Positions 25,439-33,944 of a DNA stretch of 64,000 nt are shown here, one piece after another. This DNA is from JBMOKU01 sp049324315 (lineage in GTDB: Bacteria; Bacillota; Clostridia; Peptostreptococcales; Thermotaleaceae): the NCBI GenBank assembly GCA_049324315.1, contig JBMOKU010000043.1, positions 1-64,000 of the forward strand. Reading direction: 5' to 3'. A model generated the notes under the pieces. That model made no database searches. It was given only the letters and a program-made list of their open reading frames with translations, and was not told the DNA's origin. Numbering within the stretch: position 1 is the stretch's first letter; the number at the start of each line of letters is the position of its first letter. A program made the translations under genes and the position numbers.

Positions 25439-26383
25439 TTGAATACGCAGAAAGATACGAGGGCAATGGTCGAGGCTGCTCTGATGGTGGCGATCACAAG
25501 CCTTTTTGCAATAGCCAGTCGATATATTCCCTTTTTAACCTTTGTAACGGCACTGATTCCTACCCCTTTTATCTTATTGGGGAAAAGGCATGGTTTGCGC
25601 TATGAAATTTTGTCTATATTGGCTGCGGCCTTTGTTATCGGAGGATTGACCTCACCGATTTATTCTTTATTTGTGGTGGCGCTGCCAGGTATTACGGCAA
25701 TCGTGATGGGATATATGATGAATAAAGGATATACAGCTCAGAAGGTATGGATGGCAGGCACAGCAGCAGCCCTTGTGGCAACCCTTTTATCCATCAATCT
25801 GGTTTCTTTTATTATGGGTATTGACTATTTTCAAGATATGTTTGATGCTATGAGGCAAGGTATGGATATAAATATTTCACTTTATGAAAAGATGGGTGTG
25901 GAAGGTAAAAAGATTGAAGAAGTAAAGGCATCTATAGAATATATGATTCAATTCATGTCCATGGCAATTCCGTCTGTCATTATATTATCTTCTATCTTGG
26001 CAGCATATATCAACTTAGTACTATCTACATATGTATTAAACAGAATCGGATACGCCGTAGAAAAACTCCCATCACTAAAGCATTTTCGTCTACCCAAAAG
26101 TATCATCATGGGGACCTTTATTATTATATTACTTACCATAGCAACCAGCTATCTTAAGATCGTACATTCAGAAACCCTTGTGGTTAATGTGGTACTGCTA
26201 TTGCAGATGATCTATTTTTTCCAAGGTATAGCTGTCGTCCATTATTTTATGACAGCATACAACCTGAGAAAATTTGTTAGAATACTCATATGGATTCTTA
26301 TTTTTACAACACCAAACTTTGCGTTTATCGTTACGATGCTAGGCTTTGTCGATGCAGTAATCGATCTCCGCAGATTAAAGTAA
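25439..26383 (+). CDS. YybS-like DUF2232 membrane protein
   Basis: The 314-aa protein has about eight membrane helices and the DUF2232 layout of B. subtilis YybS, which lies directly upstream of gdpP in many Firmicutes. It resembles ECF S-components at the N-terminus (ARAMVEAALMVAITSLFAIA-like). Function unknown. The start is taken as TTG 25439, ten bases after AGGAG; ATG 25466 would cut the first conserved helix. It lies between the MazG-like gene and gdpP with short gaps. Confidence 0.85.
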   Translation: MNTQKDTRAMVEAALMVAITSLFAIASRYIPFLTFVTALIPTPFILLGKRHGLRYEILSILAAAFVIGGLTSPIYSLFVVALPGITAIVMGYMMNKGYTAQKVWMAGTAAALVATLLSINLVSFIMGIDYFQDMFDAMRQGMDINISLYEKMGVEGKKIEEVKASIEYMIQFMSMAIPSVIILSSILAAYINLVLSTYVLNRIGYAVEKLPSLKHFRLPKSIIMGTFIIILLTIATSYLKIVHSETLVVNVVLLLQMIYFFQGIAVVHYFMTAYNLRKFVRILIWILIFTTPNFAFIVTMLGFVDAVIDLRRLK

Positions 26384-26416
26384 CGATGGCCCAGTTTATA
26401 TATAGGAGTGCAGTAT

Positions 26417-28417
26417 ATGGGAAATAAACGATTTATGAAAATATTCATACCGGATACCAAGCTTCATTTATGGATTATGCTGGTTTTTGTTCTGGTCATT
26501 TCCTACTATAACATTATTATTGGTGGACTAGGGCTCTTTATGATGTTTTATTTAACCTATCATAATTGGAAGACCCAGCATGACCGTAAAGAGATGTGGA
26601 GGGCATACATCGAAAATCTTTCTTCGGATATTGATTCGGCTACCAAGCATGCCATACTAAACATGCCTATTCCTTTGGTTATTGTGGAATTTGATGGCAG
26701 TATCAGCTGGTATAATCCTAAGTTCAGTGAAATTGTGGATACGAAGGATATACTGGAGAAAAATATTGAAGATTTAATCAATGGGCTAAAATTGGATAAT
26801 ATTTTGCAGGATAAAAAAGATTTGGTAATAGAGGTAACAATTAAGGATAGACAGTATAGAGTCTTGTATAATATAGTTAAAATAGCCGGGGACTATGATG
26901 ATGAGCGGTTTATGGTCATGTTGTACTGGATTGACATTACTAGTTTTCAAATTCTAAAAGCCAAGTATAATGATGAGAGATTAAATGTTGCACTGATCCA
27001 AATAGACAACTATGATGATGTGCTGCAAAACAGTGAGGAAGCTCAAAAACCTCTCATTCTTGCTGAAATCGATAGAAGGATTACCCTTTGGGCCGCTAGA
27101 ATGAACGCGTCCATTAAAAAATTTACCAAAGAAAAATATATTGTTTTCTTTGAAAATCAGTACCTAGAGCGATTGGAATCAAGAAAGTTTGCTATATTAG
27201 ATGAAATCAGAGAGATTCAAGTCAGTAATGAGATCCCCGTAACCCTCAGTATGGGTATAGGTGTCAATGGAAAGACTCCCAACCAATCAGAGGAATACGC
27301 CAGGGCAGCTCTGGATCTTGCCCTGGGAAGGGGTGGAGATCAAGCGGTCGTAAAGAAAATCAACACACTGAATTTTTATGGAGGAAAAGCAAAGGCTGTA
27401 GAAAAGCGCAACAAGGTGAAGGCCAGAGTAATTGCCCATGCCTTGCGACAGTTGATAGATCAATCTCCAAAGGTTATTATTATGCAGCATAAATATCCGG
27501 ATATGGACAGCCTAGGCGCTGCACTGGGTGTATATAGAGCTGTAAAAAACCGGGGAAAAGATTCCTATATTATGTGGGATGGCTTAAATCCATCCATTGA
27601 AAACTTGTTTCGGCGGATCAAAGAAAGCGGCGAGTATAAGTTTATCACCTGTGAAGATTATATGATGAAAGTTGATAAGGAGGCACTATTGGTAGTGCTG
27701 GACACCCATCGTCCTAGTTTTACCCAATGCCCGGAAGCGTTGAAACGATCAGAAAAGATTGTGCTGATTGACCATCACCGAAGGGGTGCTGAATTTATAG
27801 AAAATGCAGTGCTTACATATTTAGAGCCCTATGCTTCTTCAACGTGTGAGCTGGTTACGGAAATTCTTCAATATATGGAAGATAAAATCCATATGGAAAA
27901 ATTAGAGGCAGAGGCGTTGTTAGCAGGGATTACCGTGGATACAAAGAATTTTTCCTTTAAGACAGGTGTGAGAACCTTTGAAGCAGCTTCTCTCCTTCGG
28001 AGGGCAGGTGCGGACACCACCAATGTGAGACAGCTGTTTCAGGATGATATTCAAACCTTTGTTGCTAAGGCAGAGGTGGTAAAAAATGCTGAAGATATCG
28101 GCAGAAGTATTGCTTTATCCGTGTGCCCTACCAATGTGACCAATGCTTCATTAGTAGCAGCTCAGGCGGCTGACGAACTTTTGGATATCAGAGGAATTAC
28201 CGCGTCCTTCGTACTAGGCTGGCGGGAAGGAAATGAAGTGTTTATCAGTGGGAGGTCTTTAGGAGATATCAATGTACAGGTTATTTTAGAGAAGCTGGGC
28301 GGTGGAGGTCATCTTACCGTAGCAGGTGCTCAAGTAAAGGATATCACCATTGAAGAAGGAAAAGAGCTGCTTAAAAAAGCAATTGATGAATATTTTGAGG
28401 AAGGTGAAGATTTATGA
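26417..28417 (+). CDS. gdpP: Cyclic-di-AMP phosphodiesterase GdpP
   Basis: The 666-aa membrane protein has two N-terminal helices (about 10-50), a PAS-like domain (about 75-165), a degenerate GGDEF domain (about 170-300, with SMGIG in place of the signature), a DHH domain (about 340-500; KYPDMDSLGAALGV and LIDHHRRG) and a DHHA1 domain ending GGGGHLTVAGAQ. It hydrolyses cyclic-di-AMP to pApA, which affects potassium balance and wall stress. ATG 26417 lies eight bases after AGGAG. It overlaps rplI by four bases (ATGA), so the two are translationally coupled. Confidence 0.96.
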   Translation: MGNKRFMKIFIPDTKLHLWIMLVFVLVISYYNIIIGGLGLFMMFYLTYHNWKTQHDRKEMWRAYIENLSSDIDSATKHAILNMPIPLVIVEFDGSISWYNPKFSEIVDTKDILEKNIEDLINGLKLDNILQDKKDLVIEVTIKDRQYRVLYNIVKIAGDYDDERFMVMLYWIDITSFQILKAKYNDERLNVALIQIDNYDDVLQNSEEAQKPLILAEIDRRITLWAARMNASIKKFTKEKYIVFFENQYLERLESRKFAILDEIREIQVSNEIPVTLSMGIGVNGKTPNQSEEYARAALDLALGRGGDQAVVKKINTLNFYGGKAKAVEKRNKVKARVIAHALRQLIDQSPKVIIMQHKYPDMDSLGAALGVYRAVKNRGKDSYIMWDGLNPSIENLFRRIKESGEYKFITCEDYMMKVDKEALLVVLDTHRPSFTQCPEALKRSEKIVLIDHHRRGAEFIENAVLTYLEPYASSTCELVTEILQYMEDKIHMEKLEAEALLAGITVDTKNFSFKTGVRTFEAASLLRRAGADTTNVRQLFQDDIQTFVAKAEVVKNAEDIGRSIALSVCPTNVTNASLVAAQAADELLDIRGITASFVLGWREGNEVFISGRSLGDINVQVILEKLGGGGHLTVAGAQVKDITIEEGKELLKKAIDEYFEEGEDL

Positions 28418-28860
28418 AGATTATCTTATTAAAGGATGTAAAGGGTATAGGAAAAGCTGGAGACGTTGTGAATGCCAGTGACGGCCATGCCAGAAACTAT
28501 TTAATTCCAAGAGGCCTTGCCAAGGAAGCCACAGAAGGTAGTATTAAAGTGGCTGAAAAACAAAAAGCAGCAGAGGTCAGAAGAAAGCAACAAGAACTTG
28601 ATGAGGCAAAAGCTCTGGCAGATAAATTATCTGGATATATCGTAAATCTTAAAGGTAAGGCAGGAGAAGGTGGAAAGCTGTTTGGTTCCATTACCTCAAA
28701 GGATATTGCCGAAGCTTTGGAAAAACAATATAAAATTAAAGTAGATAAAAGAAAAATTCAATTAGATACACCAATCAAAGAACTGGGTGCCGTATTTGTG
28801 GAGATAAAAGTGTACCCTGAAGTTTCTGCAAAAGTTAAGGTTGAGGTCGCAGCAGAATAG
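28414..28860 (+). CDS. rplI: 50S ribosomal protein L9
   Basis: The 148-aa protein opens MKIILLKDVKGIGKAGDVVN and includes the GHARNYLIPRGLA region that binds 23S rRNA, a long connecting helix and the C-terminal domain (GKLFGSITSKDIAEAL). It overlaps the end of gdpP by four bases; lonC starts 13 bp after its stop. Confidence 0.98.
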   Translation: MKIILLKDVKGIGKAGDVVNASDGHARNYLIPRGLAKEATEGSIKVAEKQKAAEVRRKQQELDEAKALADKLSGYIVNLKGKAGEGGKLFGSITSKDIAEALEKQYKIKVDKRKIQLDTPIKELGAVFVEIKVYPEVSAKVKVEVAAE

Positions 28861-28873
28861 AAGGGAGATTTTG

Positions 28874-30787
28874 ATGAAATTCATATTTGACCAAAATCCT
28901 GAGAATGAAAAATTAAATGATCTCAACGACAAGATTCTTGAGAGCGGAACGGTTGAAAAGCAGATATCCGCTCTTTATCATGTCGTTCATCATGTGATAG
29001 GCAAAGATAAGGTTAAAAATATAATGGAAGGCGAAGAAGCCGTGGGATTACTAGATTCCACAGATATTGATGATAGAATAATGGCCTTGCAGCGTATTGT
29101 CTTTGATAAGAAGGAACTGAATGAAATGCCTCAGGATGAAGCAGTAGAAGAGAAAATCCGGCGAATCGAAGAAAAGGTATCCGATCTTTTGGCGAGAAAA
29201 GTCGTAGAAAATAGGATTGAAAAACAGACATTAGATAATATTGAAGAAAAGCAAAAACAATATATGGATGAGATGAAGCTGCAGCTTCTGAAGAAAAAAT
29301 CAGGGCCAGAAAATGCTCATACCTTTAAAAAATATGCCATGCTGGAATGCTTGGAAGAAAAAGGGCTCACAAAATCAGCTATGGAGTTGTTCCGGCCGCA
29401 GAGGCTAGAAGAAATCATCGGCCAGGAAAAGTCCATCAAATCGCTGCTTTCAAAAATTGCTTCGCCATTTCCGCAGCATGTGATTATCTATGGCCCTCCA
29501 GGTGTAGGTAAAACGACGGCAGCTCGTTTGGCTCTGGAACAAGGGAAAAAAATGAAGCATACACCTTTTTCTGGGGATGCTAAGTTTGTAGAAGTGGATG
29601 GGACAACCCTCCGATGGGATCCCAGGGAGATTGCCAATCCCCTTTTAGGGTCCGTCCATGATCCGATTTATCAAGGAAGCAAGCGGGATTTGGCAGAGAC
29701 GGGAATACCGGAACCAAAGCTGGGGTTGGTTACAGAGGCCCACGGTGGTGTGTTGTTTATTGATGAGATTGGAGAATTGGATGTATTCTTGCAAAATAAA
29801 CTGCTGAAAGTGTTGGAAGATAAAAGGGTGGCCTTTGATTCTGCGTATTATGATCCTGATCATCCAGGAATACCATTATATATAAAGAAGCTCTTTGAAG
29901 AAGGAGCCCCAGCAGATTTTATTCTTATCGGAGCGACAACCAGACAGCCCCATGAAATCAATCCTGCTCTTCGTTCAAGGTGCGCAGAAGTCTATTTTGA
30001 ACCCCTGTCACCATCAGACATTCGTGATATTATTAAGACGGCAGTCCAGCGGTTGTCTGTGGAAATAGAGGAAGAAGTACCTGGAATTATCAGTCAATAT
30101 GTAATTGAAGGGCGTAAAGCAATTAATCTCCTATCGGATGCCTACAGCATGGCGTTGTATGAAAAAGGGGAAGAAGAAAATGTGCGAATAACAAAGGAAC
30201 ATATTCTTCACGTTATTCAGATGAACCGGTTGGCTCCCTATGTGACGATAAAAGCAAGCGAAGCACCGGAGGTTGGAAAGGTCTTCGGTTTGGGGGTAAA
30301 CGGATTTGTAGGATCCGTATTAGAATTTGAGTGCATCGTGTTTAAGGCGGAAGAGAAGGGAAAGGGAACTCTTCGCTTTAATGATACGGCAGGTTCTATG
30401 ACGAAGGACTCTCTATTCAATGCAGCTTCTGTTGTTAGAAAGATCACTGGACAAAAACTGTCCGATTACGATGTCCATGTCAACGTCGTCGGGGGCGGGA
30501 AAATCGATGGGCCTTCAGCTGGTGCAGCCATTGTTGCAGCGATTATCAGCGGCATCCAAAACAGAGCCGTCGTGCAAAATATTGCCATTACGGGGGAGAT
30601 TTCTATACAAGGGAAAGTGAAACCTGTAGGAGGAATCAATGAAAAGATTTATGGTGCCAAGCAGGCAGGTATGAAAAGGGTCATTATTCCTAAGGACAAT
30701 CGAAAGGATGTCCATCAACAATTTCAAGATATTGAGATTATTGATGTGGAAACCATCGAAGAGGTACTGGATTTGATGCTTAGATAG
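28874..30787 (+). CDS. lonC: ATP-dependent protease LonC
   Basis: The 637-aa protein has a clostridial N-terminal helical region (about 1-180) and an AAA+ ATPase domain. Walker A is GPPGVGKTTAA (about 206) and Walker B is GGVLFIDEIGELD. A C-terminal Lon protease domain has the catalytic Ser in DGPSAGAA (about 548) and Lys in YGAKQAGMKRV. It lacks the long Lon substrate-recognition N-domain, which marks the LonB/LonC branch. ATG 28874 follows AAGGGAG. It lies between rplI and dnaB, the usual clostridial place, and is closed by a strong terminator. Confidence 0.93.
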   Translation: MKFIFDQNPENEKLNDLNDKILESGTVEKQISALYHVVHHVIGKDKVKNIMEGEEAVGLLDSTDIDDRIMALQRIVFDKKELNEMPQDEAVEEKIRRIEEKVSDLLARKVVENRIEKQTLDNIEEKQKQYMDEMKLQLLKKKSGPENAHTFKKYAMLECLEEKGLTKSAMELFRPQRLEEIIGQEKSIKSLLSKIASPFPQHVIIYGPPGVGKTTAARLALEQGKKMKHTPFSGDAKFVEVDGTTLRWDPREIANPLLGSVHDPIYQGSKRDLAETGIPEPKLGLVTEAHGGVLFIDEIGELDVFLQNKLLKVLEDKRVAFDSAYYDPDHPGIPLYIKKLFEEGAPADFILIGATTRQPHEINPALRSRCAEVYFEPLSPSDIRDIIKTAVQRLSVEIEEEVPGIISQYVIEGRKAINLLSDAYSMALYEKGEEENVRITKEHILHVIQMNRLAPYVTIKASEAPEVGKVFGLGVNGFVGSVLEFECIVFKAEEKGKGTLRFNDTAGSMTKDSLFNAASVVRKITGQKLSDYDVHVNVVGGGKIDGPSAGAAIVAAIISGIQNRAVVQNIAITGEISIQGKVKPVGGINEKIYGAKQAGMKRVIIPKDNRKDVHQQFQDIEIIDVETIEEVLDLMLR

Positions 30788-30794
30788 TAAAGGG

Positions 30795-30823
30795 CCAGCA
30801 AAATCTTTTTTTTGCTGGTTTTT
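30795..30823 (+). terminator. lonC terminator
   Basis: CCAGCAAAA pairs with TTTTGCTGG, followed by five T residues. Confidence 0.85.
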
Positions 30824-30871
30824 CTATATCTATATAAGTTTTAATAAAGCTATTACAACGCTGTGTGAGAT

Positions 30872-30971
30872 AGCGGAGTCATGGGGACGGTTCGTCTGGC
30901 ACATATGTTTTTTATGTGCCTGAGGAACTGTCCCCGTGGCGTAGCGGATGTAACACATTTATTACAACTTA
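30872..30971. repeat. Dispersed 100-bp hairpin repeat, copy 2
   Basis: It matches 17319-17418 at 98 of 100 positions by eye, in the same orientation. It lies between the lonC terminator and the dnaB promoter. Confidence 0.85.
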
Positions 30972-31005
30972 TCTATGTCAAAATACAGTTGGAAATCTAT
31001 AGATA

Positions 31006-31035
31006 TTGCCTTATGAAGGCCCTAGAGGATATAAT
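31006..31035 (+). promoter_or_regulatory. dnaB promoter
   Basis: TTGCCT, an 18-bp spacer and a perfect TATAAT, about 25 bp before the dnaB start. Confidence 0.6.
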
Positions 31036-31060
31036 GGGAATAGAGGAAAGAGGTGGTTTT

Positions 31061-32392
31061 ATGGAATACTTTGGAAAAGTACCGCCCCATAATCTGGAGG
31101 CAGAACAGTCAGTTTTAGGGGCCATGATTTTAGATAAGGAAGCAATTATAACCGTTACGGAAATTATTCGAGGCGATGATTTTTATAAAGAAGCCCATAA
31201 GGAAATCTTTGAGGCCATGGTAGAAATCTTTAAAAGAGACGAACCGGTGGATCTGGTAACCCTCGTGGAAGAATTGACCCAAAGGCAGACCTTAGAGGCC
31301 ATTGGAGGTATTACATATTTAACCAGTGTATCAAATGCTGTACCTACGACCTCTAATGCAAAATATTATGCCAAAATTATTGAGGAAAAGTCGATTCTAC
31401 GGAGATTGATAAAATCCGCATCAGAGATTATTGAGAAGGGCTATGCGGCAGAGGAAGAAATCAATAGCATTCTGGATATGGCGGAAAAGAACATTTTTGA
31501 TATTTCAATGGGCCGGGCACAAGAAGGCTTTTCCCCTATTAAGGAAGTACTGATGGACAGCTTCAATAAAATTGAAGAGCTTTATTTGAATAAGGGTGGA
31601 ATTACAGGGATAACATCCGGGTTTTCAGATATTGATCGAAAAACATCCGGCTTACAAAGATCAGATCTCATTCTTATTGCAGCGAGACCCAGTATGGGTA
31701 AAACAGCTTTTTCCCTTAATGTGGCCCAAAATGCAGCCATTAAAGGGGGGGCGTCTGTTGCAATTTTCAGTCTGGAGATGTCCAAAGAACAGTTGGTTCA
31801 GCGTATGCTCAGTGCAGAGTCTCTTATCGAAATACAAAAAATTCGGACAGGTGCCCTCAACGAAGATGAATGGCCCCGTTTAGCAAGGGCAATGGGACCC
31901 TTAGCACAGGCAAAGGTCTTTATCGACGATACGCCGGGTATCACGGTTATGGAAATGAAGGCGAAATGCAGGCGACTAAAGATGGAGCAGGGCTTAGATA
32001 TGATTATGATTGACTACCTGCAGTTAATGTCCGGAGATGGAAAATCTGAGAGCAGACAGCAGGAGATTTCCGGTATATCTAGAGCTTTGAAGGGTTTGGC
32101 CAGAGAAATGGACTGTCCGGTGATAGCATTGTCTCAGTTGTCTCGTGCTCCGGAATTAAGGGCGGATCATAGGCCTATTCTTTCGGACTTAAGGGAGTCT
32201 GGTGCCATTGAGCAGGATGCGGACATTGTTATGTTCTTATATCGGGACGAATACTATCATGCAGACAGCGAAAAGAAAAATATAGGCGAGGTCATCATTG
32301 CCAAACAAAGAAATGGTTCAACAGGAACCGTTGAATTAGCATGGCTGGGGCAATTTACGAAATTTGCTAACCTGGAGAAATACCGTGAGTAA
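31061..32392 (+). CDS. dnaB: Replicative DNA helicase DnaB
   Basis: The 443-aa hexameric helicase has the N-terminal primase-interacting domain (PPHNLEAEQSVLGAMILD). The RecA-like motor has Walker A in ARPSMGKTAF (about 210), GASVAIFSLEMSKEQL, MIMIDYLQLM (Walker B) and LSQLSRAPELRADHRP. No intein interrupts it. ATG 31061 follows AGAGGTGG; longer upstream frames run through the repeat element and promoter and are rejected. Loader-type partners DnaI-like and DnaD-like are encoded at 44381-46425. Confidence 0.97.
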   Translation: MEYFGKVPPHNLEAEQSVLGAMILDKEAIITVTEIIRGDDFYKEAHKEIFEAMVEIFKRDEPVDLVTLVEELTQRQTLEAIGGITYLTSVSNAVPTTSNAKYYAKIIEEKSILRRLIKSASEIIEKGYAAEEEINSILDMAEKNIFDISMGRAQEGFSPIKEVLMDSFNKIEELYLNKGGITGITSGFSDIDRKTSGLQRSDLILIAARPSMGKTAFSLNVAQNAAIKGGASVAIFSLEMSKEQLVQRMLSAESLIEIQKIRTGALNEDEWPRLARAMGPLAQAKVFIDDTPGITVMEMKAKCRRLKMEQGLDMIMIDYLQLMSGDGKSESRQQEISGISRALKGLAREMDCPVIALSQLSRAPELRADHRPILSDLRESGAIEQDADIVMFLYRDEYYHADSEKKNIGEVIIAKQRNGSTGTVELAWLGQFTKFANLEKYRE

Positions 32393-32508
32393 ATCCGATG
32401 TTTATTCCCAGATTTTTTTGGGTAAAACAATAGGAGACAAAAATGCCTAACGCATGAGTGGGTAAGATGAATCCGATCATTTTTTATGAAATTAGGGAGG
32501 GTTTTAAG

Positions 32509-33000
32509 ATGATTTTTGAAAGTCTAAATGAGCTGGAAATTTTAAAAATCGCAAGAGGTATTGAAGAGACAGGGTACAAATTTTATATGGATGCGGCGGA
32601 AAAGTTTGGGAAAGATGAAGCGAAGGAAATGTTTTTGTATCTAGCTGCAGATGAGCAAGACCATATCAAAACATTTCAGAACCTGTATGATAGGATAGCC
32701 AATGATCCATCGAGGGAAGAACATGTTTATGAGGAAACAATGACAGCATACCTAAAGGCCATCAGCGAAACATCGATTTTTCATACCAGAGGAATTACTG
32801 AAAGCGGCTTGGCCAATATAGCCACGGTAAGGGATGCTCTATATATCGGTATACAGGCTGAGAAGGACTCTATTCTATTTTATGAAGGGATCTTAAAAAA
32901 TACAAAAAATGAATTTACAAAAAAAGTGCTGGACAGACTGATTAAGGAAGAGGTAAAGCACTTACATAACTTGAAAGTGCTAATGGATGAAGCCGAATAA
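32509..33000 (+). CDS. Ferritin-like diiron protein (rubrerythrin-type, no rubredoxin domain)
   Basis: The 163-aa four-helix protein carries diiron ligands in ARGIEETGYKFY (helix 1), ADEQDHIKTF (ExxH, helix 2), IQAEKDSILFYE (helix 3) and KEEVKHLHNL (ExxH, helix 4). It is closer to the classical rubrerythrin core than the protein at 5627. Probable peroxide reduction or iron oxidation in an anaerobe; no rubredoxin is fused. ATG 32509 lies seven bases after GGGAGGG. Transcribed alone, with a terminator downstream. Confidence 0.88.
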   Translation: MIFESLNELEILKIARGIEETGYKFYMDAAEKFGKDEAKEMFLYLAADEQDHIKTFQNLYDRIANDPSREEHVYEETMTAYLKAISETSIFHTRGITESGLANIATVRDALYIGIQAEKDSILFYEGILKNTKNEFTKKVLDRLIKEEVKHLHNLKVLMDEAE

Positions 33001-33029
33001 TGAGAAGTAATCAAATGAAAGAAGATGAG

Positions 33030-33054
33030 AGATGGTAATCAGACCATCTTTTTG
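33030..33054 (+). terminator. Terminator after the ferritin-like gene
   Basis: AGATGGT, a 6-nt loop, ACCATCT and a five-T run. Confidence 0.8.
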
Positions 33055-33181
33055 TCTATAAGGTGTATTTTACCGTTTTCAAAAACGATGACGATAAAAA
33101 AGGCGGCATATACAGCGCTTTTGGCACATAATAATCTTAGCGAGGCACTAGAGGCGTTTTATTGAATAGGGGCGGATGGAT

Positions 33182-33811
33182 ATGTGGAATATAGAAGGTC
33201 GAAAGGTAAAAATCCGTAAAATGCTGCGGGAAGACATTGATAAGATGCAGCAGTGGGGAAGGCATTCGGATCCATTGTTTTTCCATTATAATTTTCCCAT
33301 GTTAACGAAAAAAGAAGGAGATTTTTGGTATAAGACCAAAGCTAAATTGGTTCAAAAGAAAAGCTATGTCATTGAAAATGAAGACGGAAAAATCGTGGGT
33401 TATCTTTCAATTCGAAATATCAAATGGTTTCGGGGAGAGAGTGAACTGGGGATTGTCCTTGACCCCGATGAAATGAATAAAGGCTATGGACAGGATGCGA
33501 TTAAGACTTTTTTAGCGTACTATTTTCGCGATTTAGGGATGAAGGTATTACATTTGAGGGTTGCCATCTTCAATCAAAGAGCCAGTACCTGCTATCAGCG
33601 GTGCGGCTTTGAAATGGTCTGTGAGGAAGAACTGGAATTTGAAGATCAGGATACTGAAATCCTCCGTAAAGATGTACACAGAGATTTACACCACTTATTC
33701 ACAATCAGAGACGGGAAAATATGGGCTACGTACAAACGTATGTGGATAACCAAGGAAAAGTTTTTGGAGCAAGCCAACAGGGTATCCACAAAAACAACAG
33801 TAAACTGTTAA
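33182..33811 (+). CDS. GNAT-family N-acetyltransferase
   Basis: The product is about 209 aa. Residues 1-165 form a GNAT domain of the RimJ/RimL type: VGYLSIRNIKWFRGESELGI, then MNKGYGQDAIKTFLAYYF (acetyl-CoA pyrophosphate loop, here NKGYGQ) and NQRASTCYQRCGF. A tail of about 45 residues (HHLFTIRDGKIWATYKRMWI) is unusual for the family. Target unknown. ATG 33182 and ATG 33176 are both possible; the first gives a better distance from AGGGG. The gene's 3' end contains one of the DnaA-box-like sites described below. Confidence 0.82.
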   Translation: MWNIEGRKVKIRKMLREDIDKMQQWGRHSDPLFFHYNFPMLTKKEGDFWYKTKAKLVQKKSYVIENEDGKIVGYLSIRNIKWFRGESELGIVLDPDEMNKGYGQDAIKTFLAYYFRDLGMKVLHLRVAIFNQRASTCYQRCGFEMVCEEELEFEDQDTEILRKDVHRDLHHLFTIRDGKIWATYKRMWITKEKFLEQANRVSTKTTVNC

Positions 33812-33863
33812 TAACCCTGTGGATATGTGGATAAATCATACTGCATTTGACAAGTATTCCACA
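33782..33863. promoter_or_regulatory. Cluster of four DnaA-box-like sites
   Basis: Reading the TTATCCACA consensus: GTATCCACA (33782, 8/9), TGTGGATAT (33818, 8/9, reverse), TGTGGATAA (33826, perfect, reverse) and TATTCCACA (33855, 7/9). The four lie within 82 bp, between the GNAT and HD-domain genes, in an AT-rich stretch. Confidence 0.5.
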
Positions 33864-33887
33864 GATGAAAATAAATTTGACAAAATG

Positions 33888-33918
33888 AGTTGACAATGGT
33901 AGGATACAAATGATAAAT
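33888..33918 (+). promoter_or_regulatory. Candidate promoter of the tandem HD gene
   Basis: A perfect TTGACA lies in AGTTGACAATGG, followed after about 17 bp by an AT-rich ATAAAT-like -10. Confidence 0.45.
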
Positions 33919-33944
33919 GTTATCAATTAAAGGGGCGCAACTTA

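Noticed and set aside
30881..31060. N-terminal extension of DnaB through the 100-bp repeat
   Set aside because: The promoter and AGAGGTGG place the start at 31061, and the extension translates the repeat element.
32443..32457. Four-codon frame MPNA after AGGAGA before the second ferritin-like gene
   Set aside because: Too short and no attenuator structure near it.
33782..33863. Chromosomal replication origin
   Set aside because: DnaA-like boxes are present, but there is no dnaA, dnaN or rpmH neighbour and no clear AT-rich unwinding array. Reported only as a box cluster.
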